Positions 37,001 to 48,150 of a DNA stretch of 64,000 nucleotides are shown piece by piece; position 1 is the first letter of the stretch, and each line of letters starts with the position of its first letter. Where the stretch lies: assembly GCF_047511655.1 (NCBI RefSeq), contig NC_133390.1, positions 121,128,083-121,192,082 on the forward strand. Direction: 5' to 3'. The DNA is from Castor canadensis (Eukaryota; Chordata; Mammalia; Rodentia; Castoridae). Both the position numbers and the translations under genes were made by a program. The notes below the pieces were generated by a model. It was given only the letters and a program-made list of their open reading frames with translations, made no database searches and was not told the origin of the DNA.

Positions 37001-37480
37001 ACTGAGGTTTGAACCAGACTCAGGCTGTCCCTCACCTGGATCTGCAGGGATGAAGGATAATCTGCTTCCATGAGTCAGATGGAATACATCTGTGTCTTTC
37101 TCCTTATAGGCATACACAGGCTGCTCATCAAGGCCTGTAACTCCTGGCATCTGGACAACAGGTAGGACAGGCAAGTAACATTCCCAGGTTTTGATGCTCA
37201 GGGTGACTATGTTCCCATTCCATTTATCTAATGTGCACACTAACTGGCTGGGTTTATGTGATGGACCCTTGTCTCAGCACCCTTCATCCATTGTGCCTAA
37301 CTGTGTACTTCTGTATTATACATTGTAGATCATGTGTGATGCACAGTCATTCTGTTTCTGGGGATTCTGGTGACAAACTGTGGCCCCACCTGCATGCTCT
37401 TGCTACTTTCACTCTCCTGCAGGAATAAGTCATCTTTAGAATAAAAAGATCACTTGACACTCATCATGGGGGGAGTATAA
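34009..37480. other. Intergenic between two VH3-like segments
   Basis: No gene supported. Frames at 34,457-34,783 (-), 35,385-35,834 (+), 36,464-36,834 (-) and 36,929-37,240 (-) are open for 80-150 codons. They lack recognisable domains, conserved cysteine spacing or splice context. The first few hundred bases resemble the upstream flank of the 39.6-kb VH3 copy. Confidence 0.4.
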
Positions 37481-38040
37481 GGACTGGGCCCACAGAACTT
37501 TAGACTATGTCTGAGAACTCACAACACAAGTGGGTGTCACATCTGTAGGTCTCCCCTAGGAAATAGTGGATAGAGCTGACTCCATGACAGACTGAACAGA
37601 CAAAAGTCAGCTATCTGTTCACATTACATTTTGTCTTTCATTCTTACTCACAGGTTAATAATGCCCCTGTCCATTCCACACGAGTCCTTCCACAGAGGAC
37701 AGCAGGAGGCCTTGGGCTGTTGGGATGGAGATGTCCCACCACCCTTTCCTAGAGGTCTTCAGGAAACAGAGCCTAAGACACAGCTGAGATAAATGGTACA
37801 TGGGCCAGGTTTGGGGATTTATATCTCAGGATGTGAAATAGTAATTTCTCATTGAACAAAGTCAAAGAGGAAATATACACAAGACTATTGTTGAGTAAGA
37901 AAAGGAAATAACTAAAATGATACAAAATAACACAAATGAGTCAGGTCTGAGCACATTGTGCCTAGTTCCTCACAAGGAGAGGAAAAGAGAGCCCTGTTAG
38001 GTTTTATGCATCACTGACAATATGTGGAAGCCCCTTTATC
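37480..38040. other. Duplicated VH3 downstream flank, paralogous to 49,440-50,040
   Basis: The two stretches share ordered similarity: 'caca..gaggtgtctcat/gggtgtcacat', 'ctacaggtctcccc/ctgtaggtctcccc', 'agaggacag', 'aatggtacatgggcc' region, 'cttgagtaag/ttgagtaag' and 'gcacagtt/gcacattgtgcctagtt'. Both lie on the RSS side of a VH3 segment, at 39.1 and 50.5 kb respectively. Confidence 0.6.
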
Positions 38041-38059
38041 AGACCCTGAATCCTAACGT

Positions 38060-38850
38060 CTGTGCTAATCAGTGAATGCCTCACAGTCTCTATGCTTTCG
38101 TGGTAAAAGACTTACCAGGAAGCCCTGAGCCACTGCAGGATCTGATCCCATTGATACTTCACTGGATTATTGGTCCCCAAGTTCACATCCTGGCACAGTT
38201 GATGACCGAGGAGTTGCACAAGCAGTTAAGAGTTAAACAATTTCATGTTACAGACCAGGAGTTAAGAGTAAAGCAAAAACAAAGTTTACTGAAAAGATAG
38301 CAAAGCACCCTAATGGGTGACATGTAGTGAGAGAGCTAAGCCAAAGAATGGCTGAAGTGTATGAGACCATGCAGGGTCTAACTTCAGGCACCTTCCTACT
38401 CTACCTACAACACTGGTGTAATTGACAGCCTAATTGACTTTGCCCAACCATATTCTGATCAGACTTGACATTCAAGAGTGTCCATGCTGTCAGGATTATC
38501 AACAACATTTTATAACTATTGCTCATTGTTGAGGTGAGACCCCTTTTTGTTTTTCTTGGGAAACTGGCTATGCTACTCTCATTTAGAGGATCTATATCTC
38601 AACACTTTAGATGTCGGCTCTTAGGAATATTTTATCTTGTTTTCCTTATCTAGGAAGAGAAACTTCTGTGGCTCAGCACCTGTGAGCTAAGATGGTTTCT
38701 CAGTCTCCGCAAATGTTTTGCTTTTCCTTTTGCCATCCTTCCCTTTATATGCCAGGGTTATTTCTGCTGTTTGTTCCTAGGGTGATCTCTGCCTTTTCAC
38801 TTCCCCTCACACTTGTACCTTTAAACCATGACCATAGCACAGTCATTTCA
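38060..38850. other. Possible decayed LTR or other retroelement
   Basis: Contains a direct near-repeat 'gttaagagttaaa'/'gttaagagtaaag' (38,225 and 38,261). It also has a block with the style of an ERV LTR ('gggtgatctctgccttttc'). No family recognised and no ends found; weak call. Confidence 0.25.
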
Positions 38851-39083
38851 GCCCATAAGTGACATTCTGAAAATTACGTATGTGAAAATATATTTTATGC
38901 AACTGATTAGCATAACAAAACATTACTCTTCATATTCAGAGACATTACAGATTAGTACACGCAAGAAATCTGTTTTTCTGGGGAAACTGTTAGATAGAGA
39001 GGCATCCAACATACAAGGGAGACCAATCCTTGACTCCTGTCTGCACCTGACCTGAGGCTGAGCTTGAGCTCCATGTGTGCTGA

Positions 39084-39098
39084 GCGCCCCCTCTGGTC
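39084..39098 (-). promoter_or_regulatory. CTCF-like site next to the VH3 RSS
   Basis: The plus strand reads gcgccccctctggtc. Its reverse, GACCAGAGGGGGCGC, fits the CTCF core consensus very well. It begins 19 bp beyond the RSS nonamer (39,118-39,126), the same arrangement known for D-proximal mouse VH genes. There, a CTCF-binding element just downstream of the RSS promotes RAG scanning and V use. The forward motif lies on the V-coding strand. Confidence 0.7.
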
Positions 39099-39117
39099 GT
39101 GAGTGTCCCTGCAGGGA

Positions 39118-39156
39118 GGTTTGTGTCTGGGATCACAATGAAGGCCCATCACTGGG
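39118..39156 (-). promoter_or_regulatory. RSS of the 39-kb VH3-like segment, nearly canonical
   Basis: Minus strand: heptamer CCCAGTG (39,150-39,156; one change, A to C at position 2), a 23-bp spacer, and nonamer ACACAAACC (39,118-39,126), typical of VH3 genes. The heptamer change at position 2 would be expected to impair RAG cleavage strongly. Confidence 0.88.
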
Positions 39157-39612
39157 TGTCTTACACAGTAATACATGGCAGTGTCCTCGGCTTTCAGGTT
39201 GTTCATCTGCAGATACAACTGGGTCTTGGAATTGTCTCTAGAGATCGTGAATCTGCCCTTCACGGAGTCTGTGTAGTATCTACAACCACCATATTTACTA
39301 ACTCATCCAACCCACTCCAGCCCCTTCTCTGGAGCCTGGAGGACCCAGTCCATGGAGTAATTACTGAAGGTGAATCCAGAGGCTGCACAGGAGAGTTTCA
39401 GGGATCCCCCAGGTGGTACCAAGCCTCCCCCAGACTCCACCAGTTGCACCTCACACTGGACACCTGCAAAGACAGAGAATCCTTGTCAGAAAACTGCCAC
39501 ATATATACATTGTTCTTCTCACGCATGTCCATTTACACACTCAGTATCTTGTTATCCATAAATCACCTTTTAAAATAGCAACAAGAAAAACCCACCTCAA
39601 ACCCAACTCCAT
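39157..39612 (-). pseudogene. Immunoglobulin heavy-chain V segment, VH3-like, one premature stop
   Basis: The best-preserved V gene here. The leader ATG is at 39,612 (MELGLRWVFLVAILK). The donor AAAAG|GTGATT is at 39,567/39,566 and the acceptor tttgcag precedes 39,463. FR1 is [20 protein letters not shown], then [11 protein letters not shown]2 has '[16 protein letters not shown]' with its Trp. FR3 has '[20 protein letters not shown]' and '[10 protein letters not shown]'. Both structural cysteines are present. A single TGA (39,303-39,305) at the beginning of CDR2 interrupts the frame. An upstream octamer and TATA-like sequence, an almost normal RSS and a CTCF-like site are all in place. It is a recent pseudogene; a functional allele in other individuals is conceivable, although the heptamer is also changed. 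Confidence 0.93.
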
Positions 39613-39712
39613 GGTGAGTGGGTTGTGATCAGTACTGATCTGTGAATGGGATCAGCTAGAAATCCAGTACTGGGCTCCTCTCCAAGAGCTGCAGAGTAAA
39701 GGCTGAGCTTGA

Positions 39713-39743
39713 TTTTATGGACAGAAGGAGGTTTTATTTGCAT
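39713..39743 (-). promoter_or_regulatory. VH3 promoter: octamer and TATA-like element
   Basis: A perfect inverted octamer ATTTGCAT (39,736-39,743) lies 124 bp upstream of the leader ATG. A TATA-like CATAAAATC on the minus strand (around 39,713-39,720) sits between them, the normal layout of a VH promoter. Confidence 0.8.
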
Positions 39744-41559
39744 GTTCTCCTGCTATATAGCAAGTTCTTGGGTTTGACATGAAACAGAATAAGGTGCCCA
39801 CTGCTGATGTGGGTGTTCTAGGAGAAACTTGAAGTCATGATAACATTTAGGTAAATAGTTTTTATTATATGTTTATATTGTGATAATCACTGAACCCTGA
39901 CTATTTTATCTCCATATTCATGTACATATAAGTCATACATTTCATTTGCATCTTACATTTTCCAGACATAAAAATTTAATCAGAAGCAGAGAAGGACTAA
40001 GTGATATGCTTAGAAATCTTTTCTGATACAAAAAAACTCAATTATTTGGACTTGTAGACCTTCCCACAGTTCTCACAGACCATGAACAGAATCCAAGGCA
40101 AAGGTGTACATAACTCTTCCTCCGTAGAGAACACAGCATGATTTTCATCCATTCTGTGTTTTCATACACATTGATAAACAATTAAGAATCTTTCATGCAT
40201 CTACTCATGAGTCTCTCACAATTCTTGTGTTAGTTTCTCTCACTCCTTAACTACCAATATATACTTCTGTTTATTTTTAATAGCATTAATGAACTATGAA
40301 TGATACACATAGTTTTACATTTGTAAATATGTACAATATGATATATATTGACAATAGCAACCATTGACACAATAGGGAAAAGCAATTACGCCAAATATTT
40401 CCTCCTGTTTTGATTTTCTTGTTCTTATCTACAACTTAACTTACAAAATTATTGCAGGTACAGATAATTATATTATAATGCTTCTATACAGTGTCTTCTG
40501 TAGTTACTAGATCATGTGATGTTCCATTTTTATAAAATACTAACTATAATGAGAGAATCTGGATGTTACTTAACAAGAAATCCAGAGATAGTAGTGTTAT
40601 CCTGAATGTTTGGGAGTCATTGCTGCTGTGTTTCACTTGTGCCTGCCTTTGATACTAATATTTTTCATTTTTAGTTTGTGGCTAATTTTTGTTGGGTTTA
40701 TCATGAAGAACATACATGGGTCTAAGTTTCAGAGAAACATTAATTTCATCTAAATGCCATTATAATAAAGCAGAAGGAAGGCTGAACTTGGGTCTTGAAC
40801 CTTCTGTAAATCCATTGCTGTTTTCAAACATTGTGCCTTGGCTAATCCAACTATGATCAGTTTTTCTGTGAGAAATCTTGTAGTCTAAACTCTGAGTACT
40901 TTATAAAGAATACAGTATGTATTCATTACTATAATCAACACAGGCCACACAAGATCTGCTTCATTATTTTCCTTCTGTAACAGAAACTTTAAAACCTTCT
41001 ACCAATATTTTCTCACCTCATTTCCCCACACTTTTAACCTCCATTCTACTTGAGTCTTCTGTTAGATTCCACTGCCTCAGATTCCACAAAACAAATTTCA
41101 CTTAACACGGTATTAATCCAAATATAACTCTGGAGCCATAACACTAGTTGCTATTAACTGGAAAAGCCTCTGACACCCACAGAACTGAACTACAAACATG
41201 GCCAGTTCTTATTTCCACAAACCATGAATCACTGGTCACTGAGTGTGGGACTATGGACAGTCAATGCCTAAAGCAATAAACCCTGACCCAATCACCTAGA
41301 GCTATGATCTCTGCCTTATAGAACTTGGAGCCACAGCCTCTAGTTTTCAGGATCCTGGTCTCAAATTCCTTGGGTTTGTCAGTCCACTTCATTGTCCTTT
41401 GGCATTCAAGGGATCAGGATACCAACACTGAGGAAGCTGTCCTTTGCCTATTCACAACTTCCGTCAGTCACAAGAAAAGAACCTCAGTCTTGACTAGATT
41501 CAACCTCTCCATCATTATCTCTCAACTACTTTTCCTTTCTTAAGACAAGTTCAGCAGTT
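39744..41559. other. Upstream VH3 flank and unassigned DNA
   Basis: Non-coding. 40,580-41,000 is paralogous to 25,740-26,260. The frame at 41,325-41,543 shows no family signature. No gene supported. Confidence 0.45.
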
Positions 41560-42190
41560 TTCATTGTTCTATTTCATACAAGTATACTAGATTCATTCAC
41601 CATATTGTCCTTCCTTCACCCTCCCTTTCCCACTGGATCCCATCCCCTGAACAGGACATCTTTTACCTTCCTATCCTTCATATATTCACTATTTTTGGTG
41701 AGAAAATTAATTATTGTCAGTATACTGCACAATATTACTATAGAATTTATTCATGCTCTCTACCTGAAGCATTGGGCACTTTGACCTCCATTTCCTCATC
41801 CCAACCTGTGGTAATCACAGTGGTAATCCACTGCTTTATGAGTTCAACCTTTTGCATTCCACTTATTATTGAGGCAGTACAGTGCTTGCCCTTCTGTTTC
41901 TGGCCTTTTCCACTTAGTATGTAACCAAGGTTTTTCTTAATATTTTCAATATTGTTGGGCTGGTGGTACATGGTCACATTGACAAAAGTTATCACAGTAT
42001 ATCATATTTGGATTACACCCTCCAACATTCTCCCTTATATTCCCTACTCCATCCCTGGAGTTGTTTCAACAGGTCTCATTTTTCTATTCTCATACATGTG
42101 GATACAATAATTGCACCATACTCATCCTCCTATATCATCTCCCTATATCCTCCCCCTATCGCTGGTACCAAACCCCAGATAGGATTGAAT
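41560..42190 (-). mobile_element. Decayed antisense L1 3' region
   Basis: Antisense L1-type text such as 'ccttttgcattccacttat', 'gtttctggccttttccactt' and 'catacatgtggatacaataa' is recognisable but fragmented. It resembles other L1 3' patches at 26.3-26.7 and 47.4-47.7 kb. Confidence 0.55.
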
Positions 42191-42499
42191 TAATAATCAT
42201 TATTTAATGAGATGTTTGTCTGATATTAGAATCTCACATGTCACTTTCCAAGTGTCAGGATTCTAGCTTCTAGGAACTGCTAACTCTGTCCTGGGCATAA
42301 GCTTTCTGATGAGCAGATCCTATAGGATCTCCCATTTTGTTTGCATACCACTTCTCTCAGATCCTCCATGTGTGCAAGATATCAATTTTGTATTATCAAT
42401 TCATAAAATTTTTAGATGACCTAGGATTATAGAAATTCCTCTCTTAAAAGAAAATATGGTGTCTGCACTTCAGAAAACCTTAATCTTATGGATTCTCAT

Positions 42500-42853
42500 T
42501 CACTAATGTTTGTCCTACCCCACATCCAGAAGTTCAATCAAGACAAACCTTGTAGTGATTTGTGTTCTCCTATTGTGGAGGTGTGAGCCCTTACAGTGGG
42601 CTGGACCATAACACTGATCCATCTGGCCAAAGCACCAGACACATTTTATCCTGTGCCATAATTAAAAAAAAAAAAACACTGTATCTCATTTCATACAACA
42701 CCCAAGCGACCTGTGATGTAGTTAGAAAAGAAACAGGAAGACAGGGTCTATGAGGCCCTGGGGTGTAGAGGGAACCCCAGAGGCTGACAGGAAAGGGCAC
42801 ATCCTCCTTATTGTGCTGTTACACAGAGGAAGGAGTAGAGTGGAGTTCCTGCC
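42500..42853. other. RSS-side flank of the second VH2-like pseudogene
   Basis: Paralogous to 31,290-31,640. It carries a private A-rich interruption at 42,663-42,677. No gene. Confidence 0.65.
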
Positions 42854-42892
42854 TGAGATCTTCTGCAGGAAGCACCTGGTGATGTCACCATG
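42854..42892 (-). promoter_or_regulatory. Remnant RSS of the 42.9-kb VH2-like pseudogene
   Basis: Aligned with the 31.7-kb copy: heptamer position CATGGTG (42,886-42,892), 23-bp spacer, nonamer position AAGATCTCA (42,854-42,862). Both elements are too degraded to function. Confidence 0.6.
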
Positions 42893-43341
42893 ATGCCTTA
42901 GCACAGTAATAGGTGTCTGTGTCTCCAGGTGTCATGCTTGTCATTGTGAGGAACACTTTTTTTTGGAACTGTTCTTGGAGTTTGTGAGTGAGGTCTTCAT
43001 GGCTGTGCTGGAGTACTTATCATCATCCAATTAAAGTGGGATCACCACTACTGGGCCTTCCCTTGGGGCTGATGGGTTGAGGTAACAAACCAGTAGAGTT
43101 CTGAGAGATGCCAGAGAAGGAGCAGGTCAACCTGAGAGACTGGAAAGGTGGAACCAGCCCAGGGCTAGACTAGATTAGACTACTTTAGGGTGACATGGAA
43201 TGGGATCCCTGTGGAGATACACAAGAAGAATGTGAAGCCCATTCAGATAAGGAATAGACACTTTCATCACCAAGGTAGACTTGCAGAGCACTCACAGTCA
43301 GGGAGAGTCAGCAGCAGGAGCTTGGAACACAGCCGGTCCAT
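42893..43341 (-). pseudogene. Immunoglobulin heavy-chain V pseudogene, VH2-like
   Basis: The leader starts at ATG 43,341 (MDRLCSKLLLLTLPD) with an intact donor (GACT|GTGAGT, near 43,296). The acceptor (atctccacag) precedes 43,208. The V exon starts like the other VH2 copy but is wrecked: TAG codons occur early in FR1. CDR1 and FR2 are frameshifted, and the WIRQP tryptophan motif is not readable. A poly-A run near 42,958-42,966 shifts the frame in FR3. The end, 'DTDTYYCAK', is still recognisable. The octamer position (43,412-43,419) reads ATTTTCAT, one base off. Compared with the 31.7-kb copy, leader splicing is better preserved and the V exon worse. Confidence 0.88.
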
Positions 43342-43603
43342 AGTAGCACAGCAGTCATGACCCAGGCTCTGTGTTGGGCTTTTTAATCAAGGAGTGGCTG
43401 GAGCTAGAGAGATTTTCATTCCCTGTACCAGGATCCTGACCCCCTTGGGTCAACTCAGGTCTCACAACACAGGAGGAGTGCAGGTCTGTGATGAGTAACA
43501 GAGATGACCTCAGGTGAAGCTTCTATGTCTGCTCCCCATGGAGGTCACCTGCCTCATTAGAACCAAGGTTCTCTACAAACAAATTCATCTAAACAGCTGA
43601 ATT

Positions 43604-43772
43604 ACATTCTGTAATCATCACAAAATTCCAAACAAAACTGACAGTGATGTAGCACTTTGCACCAGTTATTGTAAAATCATCAGACATAACAAGTGCTGGA
43701 AGAGGGGTGGTGAAGAGTTTACACTGTTAGTGGCATGGTCTTTGTCTGAAATTGAACATTACATGTCCACAT
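43604..43772. repeat. 169-bp exact direct duplication, copy 1
   Basis: Identical by eye to 44,688-44,856, at an offset of 1,084 bp. It starts 'acattctgtaatcatcac' and ends 'cattacatgtccacat'. The sequences diverge abruptly on both sides. Confidence 0.93.
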
Positions 43773-44687
43773 GTTTGTGGACAGTGAAACTCAGTGGCCC
43801 TCATTACAGCTCACAGGGTCATCTTTTGGGGGGCTCATCCAAGGACCATTGCCCATGTAGTTCCTTCCTAAAGTATGAAAGGAAATATTATCAGATTTGT
43901 GCCCCCTGTTTTCACGATCCTGAGGGCTGTGTGACTATGGGCCAGATGTTTCTGGGTGTCCTGTCTTCCTTGTGATAGACAGAGAAATGAATTCATGATT
44001 AGCATGGAACAAGGAGAGTGGAGGAAACACTTTTATTTGCTGTTTAAAGAGGTGCATATGCATCAGCGTCTGCTCACATCTGTTTTCTACAGAAACAGGT
44101 CACAGTAAACACCCTAAACCCTGTGCCATTATTCTGAGAAGAGAGAGGACAGAACATCTGACTTCCCTCTTCTCAGACTATGGCATGGGAGAGACATGGG
44201 TATCTGCCCCTTTTATGTCATCTTGCAGATTAATATAAATTTTACCAAGCAAATCCTGTGAGGTGGCAATCTCTCTTCAGAAGCACACACTCCCTCTTGA
44301 GGGTGTACTTTCTTCTTTGATAAAATTTCCCCAATTCCTTATTTTGTATTCTCTCTGAATTCTTTCTCTGTCTCTGACAAGCACTTGGAGACACTGGGTA
44401 GAGTTCTCTTCTCTCTGAATCAGAGTCGAAACAGGGAACTGAAATTGCACCACATTGAACAGCTTCTTCATCACAAAGGGAGTGATTAAAAAGCAAACAG
44501 AAAACCTCAGATTATGAAGAATTAATTGAAAGTCAATCTCCTCTTCCAGAACCAGTGTCAAATACATAAAGTTCTCAAGGAATTCAACCACAAGGAAGAA
44601 AATAAGATTATAAATTTTCAGGTGACTTACATAGATATTTCACAAAAGAACATATTCCTGTGGGTAAACAATGTATGAAAAACATTC
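43773..44687. other. Sequence between the two 169-bp copies
   Basis: About 915 bp without a recognised gene. Minus-strand frames at 44,242-44,591 have no domain signature. Confidence 0.4.
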
Positions 44688-44856
44688 ACATTCTGTAATC
44701 ATCACAAAATTCCAAACAAAACTGACAGTGATGTAGCACTTTGCACCAGTTATTGTAAAATCATCAGACATAACAAGTGCTGGAAGAGGGGTGGTGAAGA
44801 GTTTACACTGTTAGTGGCATGGTCTTTGTCTGAAATTGAACATTACATGTCCACAT
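44688..44856. repeat. 169-bp exact direct duplication, copy 2
   Basis: Second copy of the 43,604-43,772 segment; no mismatches were seen on reading both. Confidence 0.93.
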
Positions 44857-46269
44857 CATGCAATGGGAAGAGACAAGGATGTGACATCTGAGTCCATTTC
44901 CTCCTCTCTTAACTTCTCATGGATGGTACAGGATGGAGTAGGACAGTATATGCAACACTGCCTTCTGTTGGGCATGGGGAAGATACTTTTAAGAGATGTG
45001 CTAAATTTCCTGAAGGATTTATGTAACATTTTCCCCAATCTACATGAATAGATTTTTAACTTAATAAGCCATTAAAGGTCCTATCTCTCTACTTTGTTGC
45101 ACTGAAGTTGAAGTCAAACACATTAATATCAGGGAACACATTCAAAAAAAGCAGCTTTATATTATGTGTGTTATTTGCCTCTATGTTCACCAAAGAGGTT
45201 GTACTAAATTTGGCTGTTGTAATAATTTGTATTATAAAGGACCAAATATTAAAATTTTGAATCCAGCCTGTGGTGCTATGAGTGGTGGAATCATTAGGAA
45301 TGGAGCCTTTCAGAGGGAAGGAAATTGATTGTTGCTGTGCCCTTAAAGTGTACATTGTGCTCCAGCCAATTCCTGAGATGAACATTGGTCTTCTCTATGT
45401 ATGAATAAGTGGCTTTTTAATTGCACTATAACTATAGAAATATCACCCTTCTTGGCCGATATTTACCTGTTATACTGCCTTGGTAAACAGAAGTTATCTG
45501 AACCTGTCCATTATGTCCTTTGTTCCACTAAATGTGGGTAAAACTAGTTAGTTAATACTCAGACTGCTGCTGAGTGATGGGCTTCCTCAAGCCACATAAA
45601 CCAGCCTGCCATATTTCATTTCTTACTCCCACAAAATCTCAGGACACAGAAAAAGTATAGTCAAAGTCTTTTCCACAGTGGAGCACTGGTGACCTCTTAT
45701 CCAATTTCTAGCAGAATTCTCACCTCCAGTAACCTTCCACACCATAATGACTGTCCACAATCCTTTCAGCATTAACATCTTCTGAGACTACAATTGAATC
45801 ACCAATAAACTCACTCACAACATGAAAAATAATATTCTAGCCTAATTCCCCAAAATAGTTCACCAATCAGAAGGTATGGTCACAGCTGCTGGGCTACTTC
45901 CTCTCCTGATTTTCTTGTTTGCCATTTTTTTAATCATGTGTAAAAGTGAAATTTTAAAAGTTTATTAATTTAGGCAGGCTTTGTTTTCATGAAGAGATTA
46001 TCCCTACTACTGAGGAAGATGTTTGGTTACTGCTAGAGTTGGTCTCTGACAAAACGTGACATTTGTTCCTTCTTTCTTAGCTCTCTTCTGTGCACGTGGT
46101 GCCTTGCTCTACATCATAGTGCAAAGAGGAGTTCAGATCATCTGACTTATGCTCTTGTGTTCACAGTTCCACCTCTGGTCCAGTAAATTATCTTCTTTAT
46201 ATATTAATCAGTTTTTAGTAATGTAGCAAAACAAGTTAATGCACTGAAAGTTAATTCACTAGAATTAAA
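44857..46269. other. Intergenic; right part paralogous to 14,216-15,029
   Basis: No gene supported. From about 45,240 the sequence follows the same order of segments as the block left of the old L1 at 15.0 kb. Confidence 0.5.
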
Positions 46270-46740
46270 ATTAATACACTAAAAAAATTAATTCACCAAC
46301 ATATTAATGATCCATATTATAATCTAGTTGGATTTGTCCATGGGGTGCAAGGGTGTATCACACATGCAAATCCACAAAGGTGATGCACAAAACTTACAGA
46401 GTGAATTAGAAGATACATGTGATGAATTTCTTAGATACAGATTGAGAATAAACAATATTGAAAATCCTCTCTGAATAAGACTCTAAGTAATTGAAAGTTT
46501 ATACCACAACACAATTAGAGGCATACACAACGACTCCAGAGCAAACCTCACACTTACAGTGAAACATGGGGTGATGTTCCTCTAAGAGGAGGAAGAAGAG
46601 GACTGTACCTGTTCTCACCACTTCTGTTCATCAGGACACTGGTGCTTTAGCCACAGCAATTAGTGAAGTGAATGTAATCAACCATGTTGGAAAGGAAGAA
46701 GATGTTAAATTGTCAGTGTTTACATATAACCTAATCTATT
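46270..46740 (+). mobile_element. Old L1 ORF2 fragment, paralog of the 15.0-15.7 kb copy
   Basis: 'caccaacatattaatgatcc', 'gcaagggtgtatcacacatg', 'tttataccacaacacaatt' and 'ctgttctcaccacttctgtt' correspond in order to 15,048-15,650 but without the nested young L1. This provides an empty-site comparison for that insertion. Confidence 0.75.
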
Positions 46741-46779
46741 TTTACTTTTTTATTTTTTGAGATATAATACATATACATC

Positions 46780-47085
46780 TTGGTATATTTGTGCTTCTGT
46801 TGTTTGAACTCAAGGCCTCATACTTGATAGCCATGTTTCTTCTACAAGAGCCAAATTGCAGCTGTTTTTCTCTATGTAATTTTAGACAGAGATTCATATT
46901 TTTGTTCAGATTAGCCTGGACCTTGAAATTCCTACTTATTCCACTATGTCAGTTAGTATTTCAGGCATGCACCACCACACCTGGCATTTTGGTTGAGTTG
47001 GATGGGTTTCAATCTGCTCTCTTCCCAATCTCTCCTTCCTGAATAGCTGAAATTATAGATGTGCCGCCCCACACCTGCCCTAATT
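46780..47085 (-). mobile_element. Composite SINE (ID-like plus B1-like) fragment
   Basis: Antisense SINE text: 'gaactcaaggcctcatactt' (tRNA-like part), then 'caggcatgcaccaccacacc' and 'ctgaatagctgaaattatag' (B1/7SL-like part). The element is old and diverged. Confidence 0.65.
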
Positions 47086-47269
47086 TTGTATATCTTTGTG
47101 GAGGTATGAGTCCATTATTCAAAAAAAATTCAAGTTACTATAATAAGTATTGAATCCCTTCCAACTTTAATAATTTTTAAGTGTTAACATTTTGGACCCT
47201 TGCTTTTGGTGATTTTGACATATATTAAAACAATAACTTTAGTTACTGTGATAAACAGGAATAAGTGTA

Positions 47270-47350
47270 TTGGTGGAATAGCTTAAGTGGCAGAGCACCT
47301 GCAGATCAATCGAGATGTCCTGAACTCAAACACCAGTACTGCCAAAAGGA
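47270..47350 (+). mobile_element. ID-like (tRNA-derived) SINE
   Basis: 'ggtggaatagcttaagtggc' followed by 'agagcacctgcagatcaat' and 'gaactcaaacaccagtact' matches the tRNA-derived SINE head seen elsewhere, in forward orientation. Confidence 0.75.
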
Positions 47351-47379
47351 TGAATCAATTCCTCCATTTTAACTGTGAT

Positions 47380-47700
47380 TGATTCCTTATTATTGAACAT
47401 ACACTGTGTTACCTCTCACCTGTCCTTCCCAGTCTCTGGTGTCCCTTATTTCCTTTTACTTCTACATGATTTACTTATTAGTCCCCATAAGCAGTTGAGA
47501 ATATGTAGTCTTTGTCTTTGTGTCTGACTTATTTCACTTGACAGATGACCTCCAAAATCTTCCATATGTCTGCACAGACAGAAATTCAATGTTATTACTG
47601 AATAATATCCCATGATCTATGAGTACCACATTTATTTAATTTTTCATCCCCCACATGGCATATTAGTATCTTATCGATTATGAGTAGTGCTCCAATAAAA
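47380..47700 (-). mobile_element. Antisense L1 3'-end fragment
   Basis: 'gacttatttcacttgacaga', 'actgaataatatcccatg' and 'gagtagtgctccaataaa' are the reverse complement of the highly conserved end of mammalian L1 ORF2. Confidence 0.75.
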
Positions 47701-47769
47701 TACTCTTATATAGAGAGGTCATCAAAATTTTATGAATAATAAATGACATTATGTAAAGGTACAGGAAAA

Positions 47770-48150
47770 AAAGATAAAAAATTCTGTAATGTTTCAATAC
47801 ATTAACAGAGAATTATGTGAAAAAGAAATCAAGAAAATTCCATATGTAATGCTGTGAGATGTAAAATACTTGGGAATAAAACCTACGTGAAGAAATCGCA
47901 GAAAACACAATGGTATGGAAGTATGTCACATATCTATGATTAGATAAAGATTGAAAATCTTCATTCTTTACAATATGATGCACAGTTTTAATATAATCTT
48001 TCAAAATGCAAATGACAGTACTTAGAAAAATATAAAATCAATACTGAAATGAGTGCACATCCACTAAGGAAGCTGGACAGTGAAGGCAATCATGAGGGAA
48101 AAGATAGAATCCAGAGTGATCACATTTCCAGACATCAGCACATGCCACAG
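47770..48150 (+). mobile_element. Sense L1 ORF2 fragment, decayed
   Basis: 'aaaatacttgggaataaaac', 'agataaagattgaaaatctt' and 'aatgacagtacttagaaaaa' correspond to the post-RT part of L1 ORF2 (KYLGINL region). Head-to-head with the antisense fragment just left of it. Confidence 0.7.

Noticed and set aside
36883..37240. Minus-strand frame as a receptor or Ig-domain exon
   Set aside because: No conserved Cys/Trp spacing or splice sites; left as unassigned.
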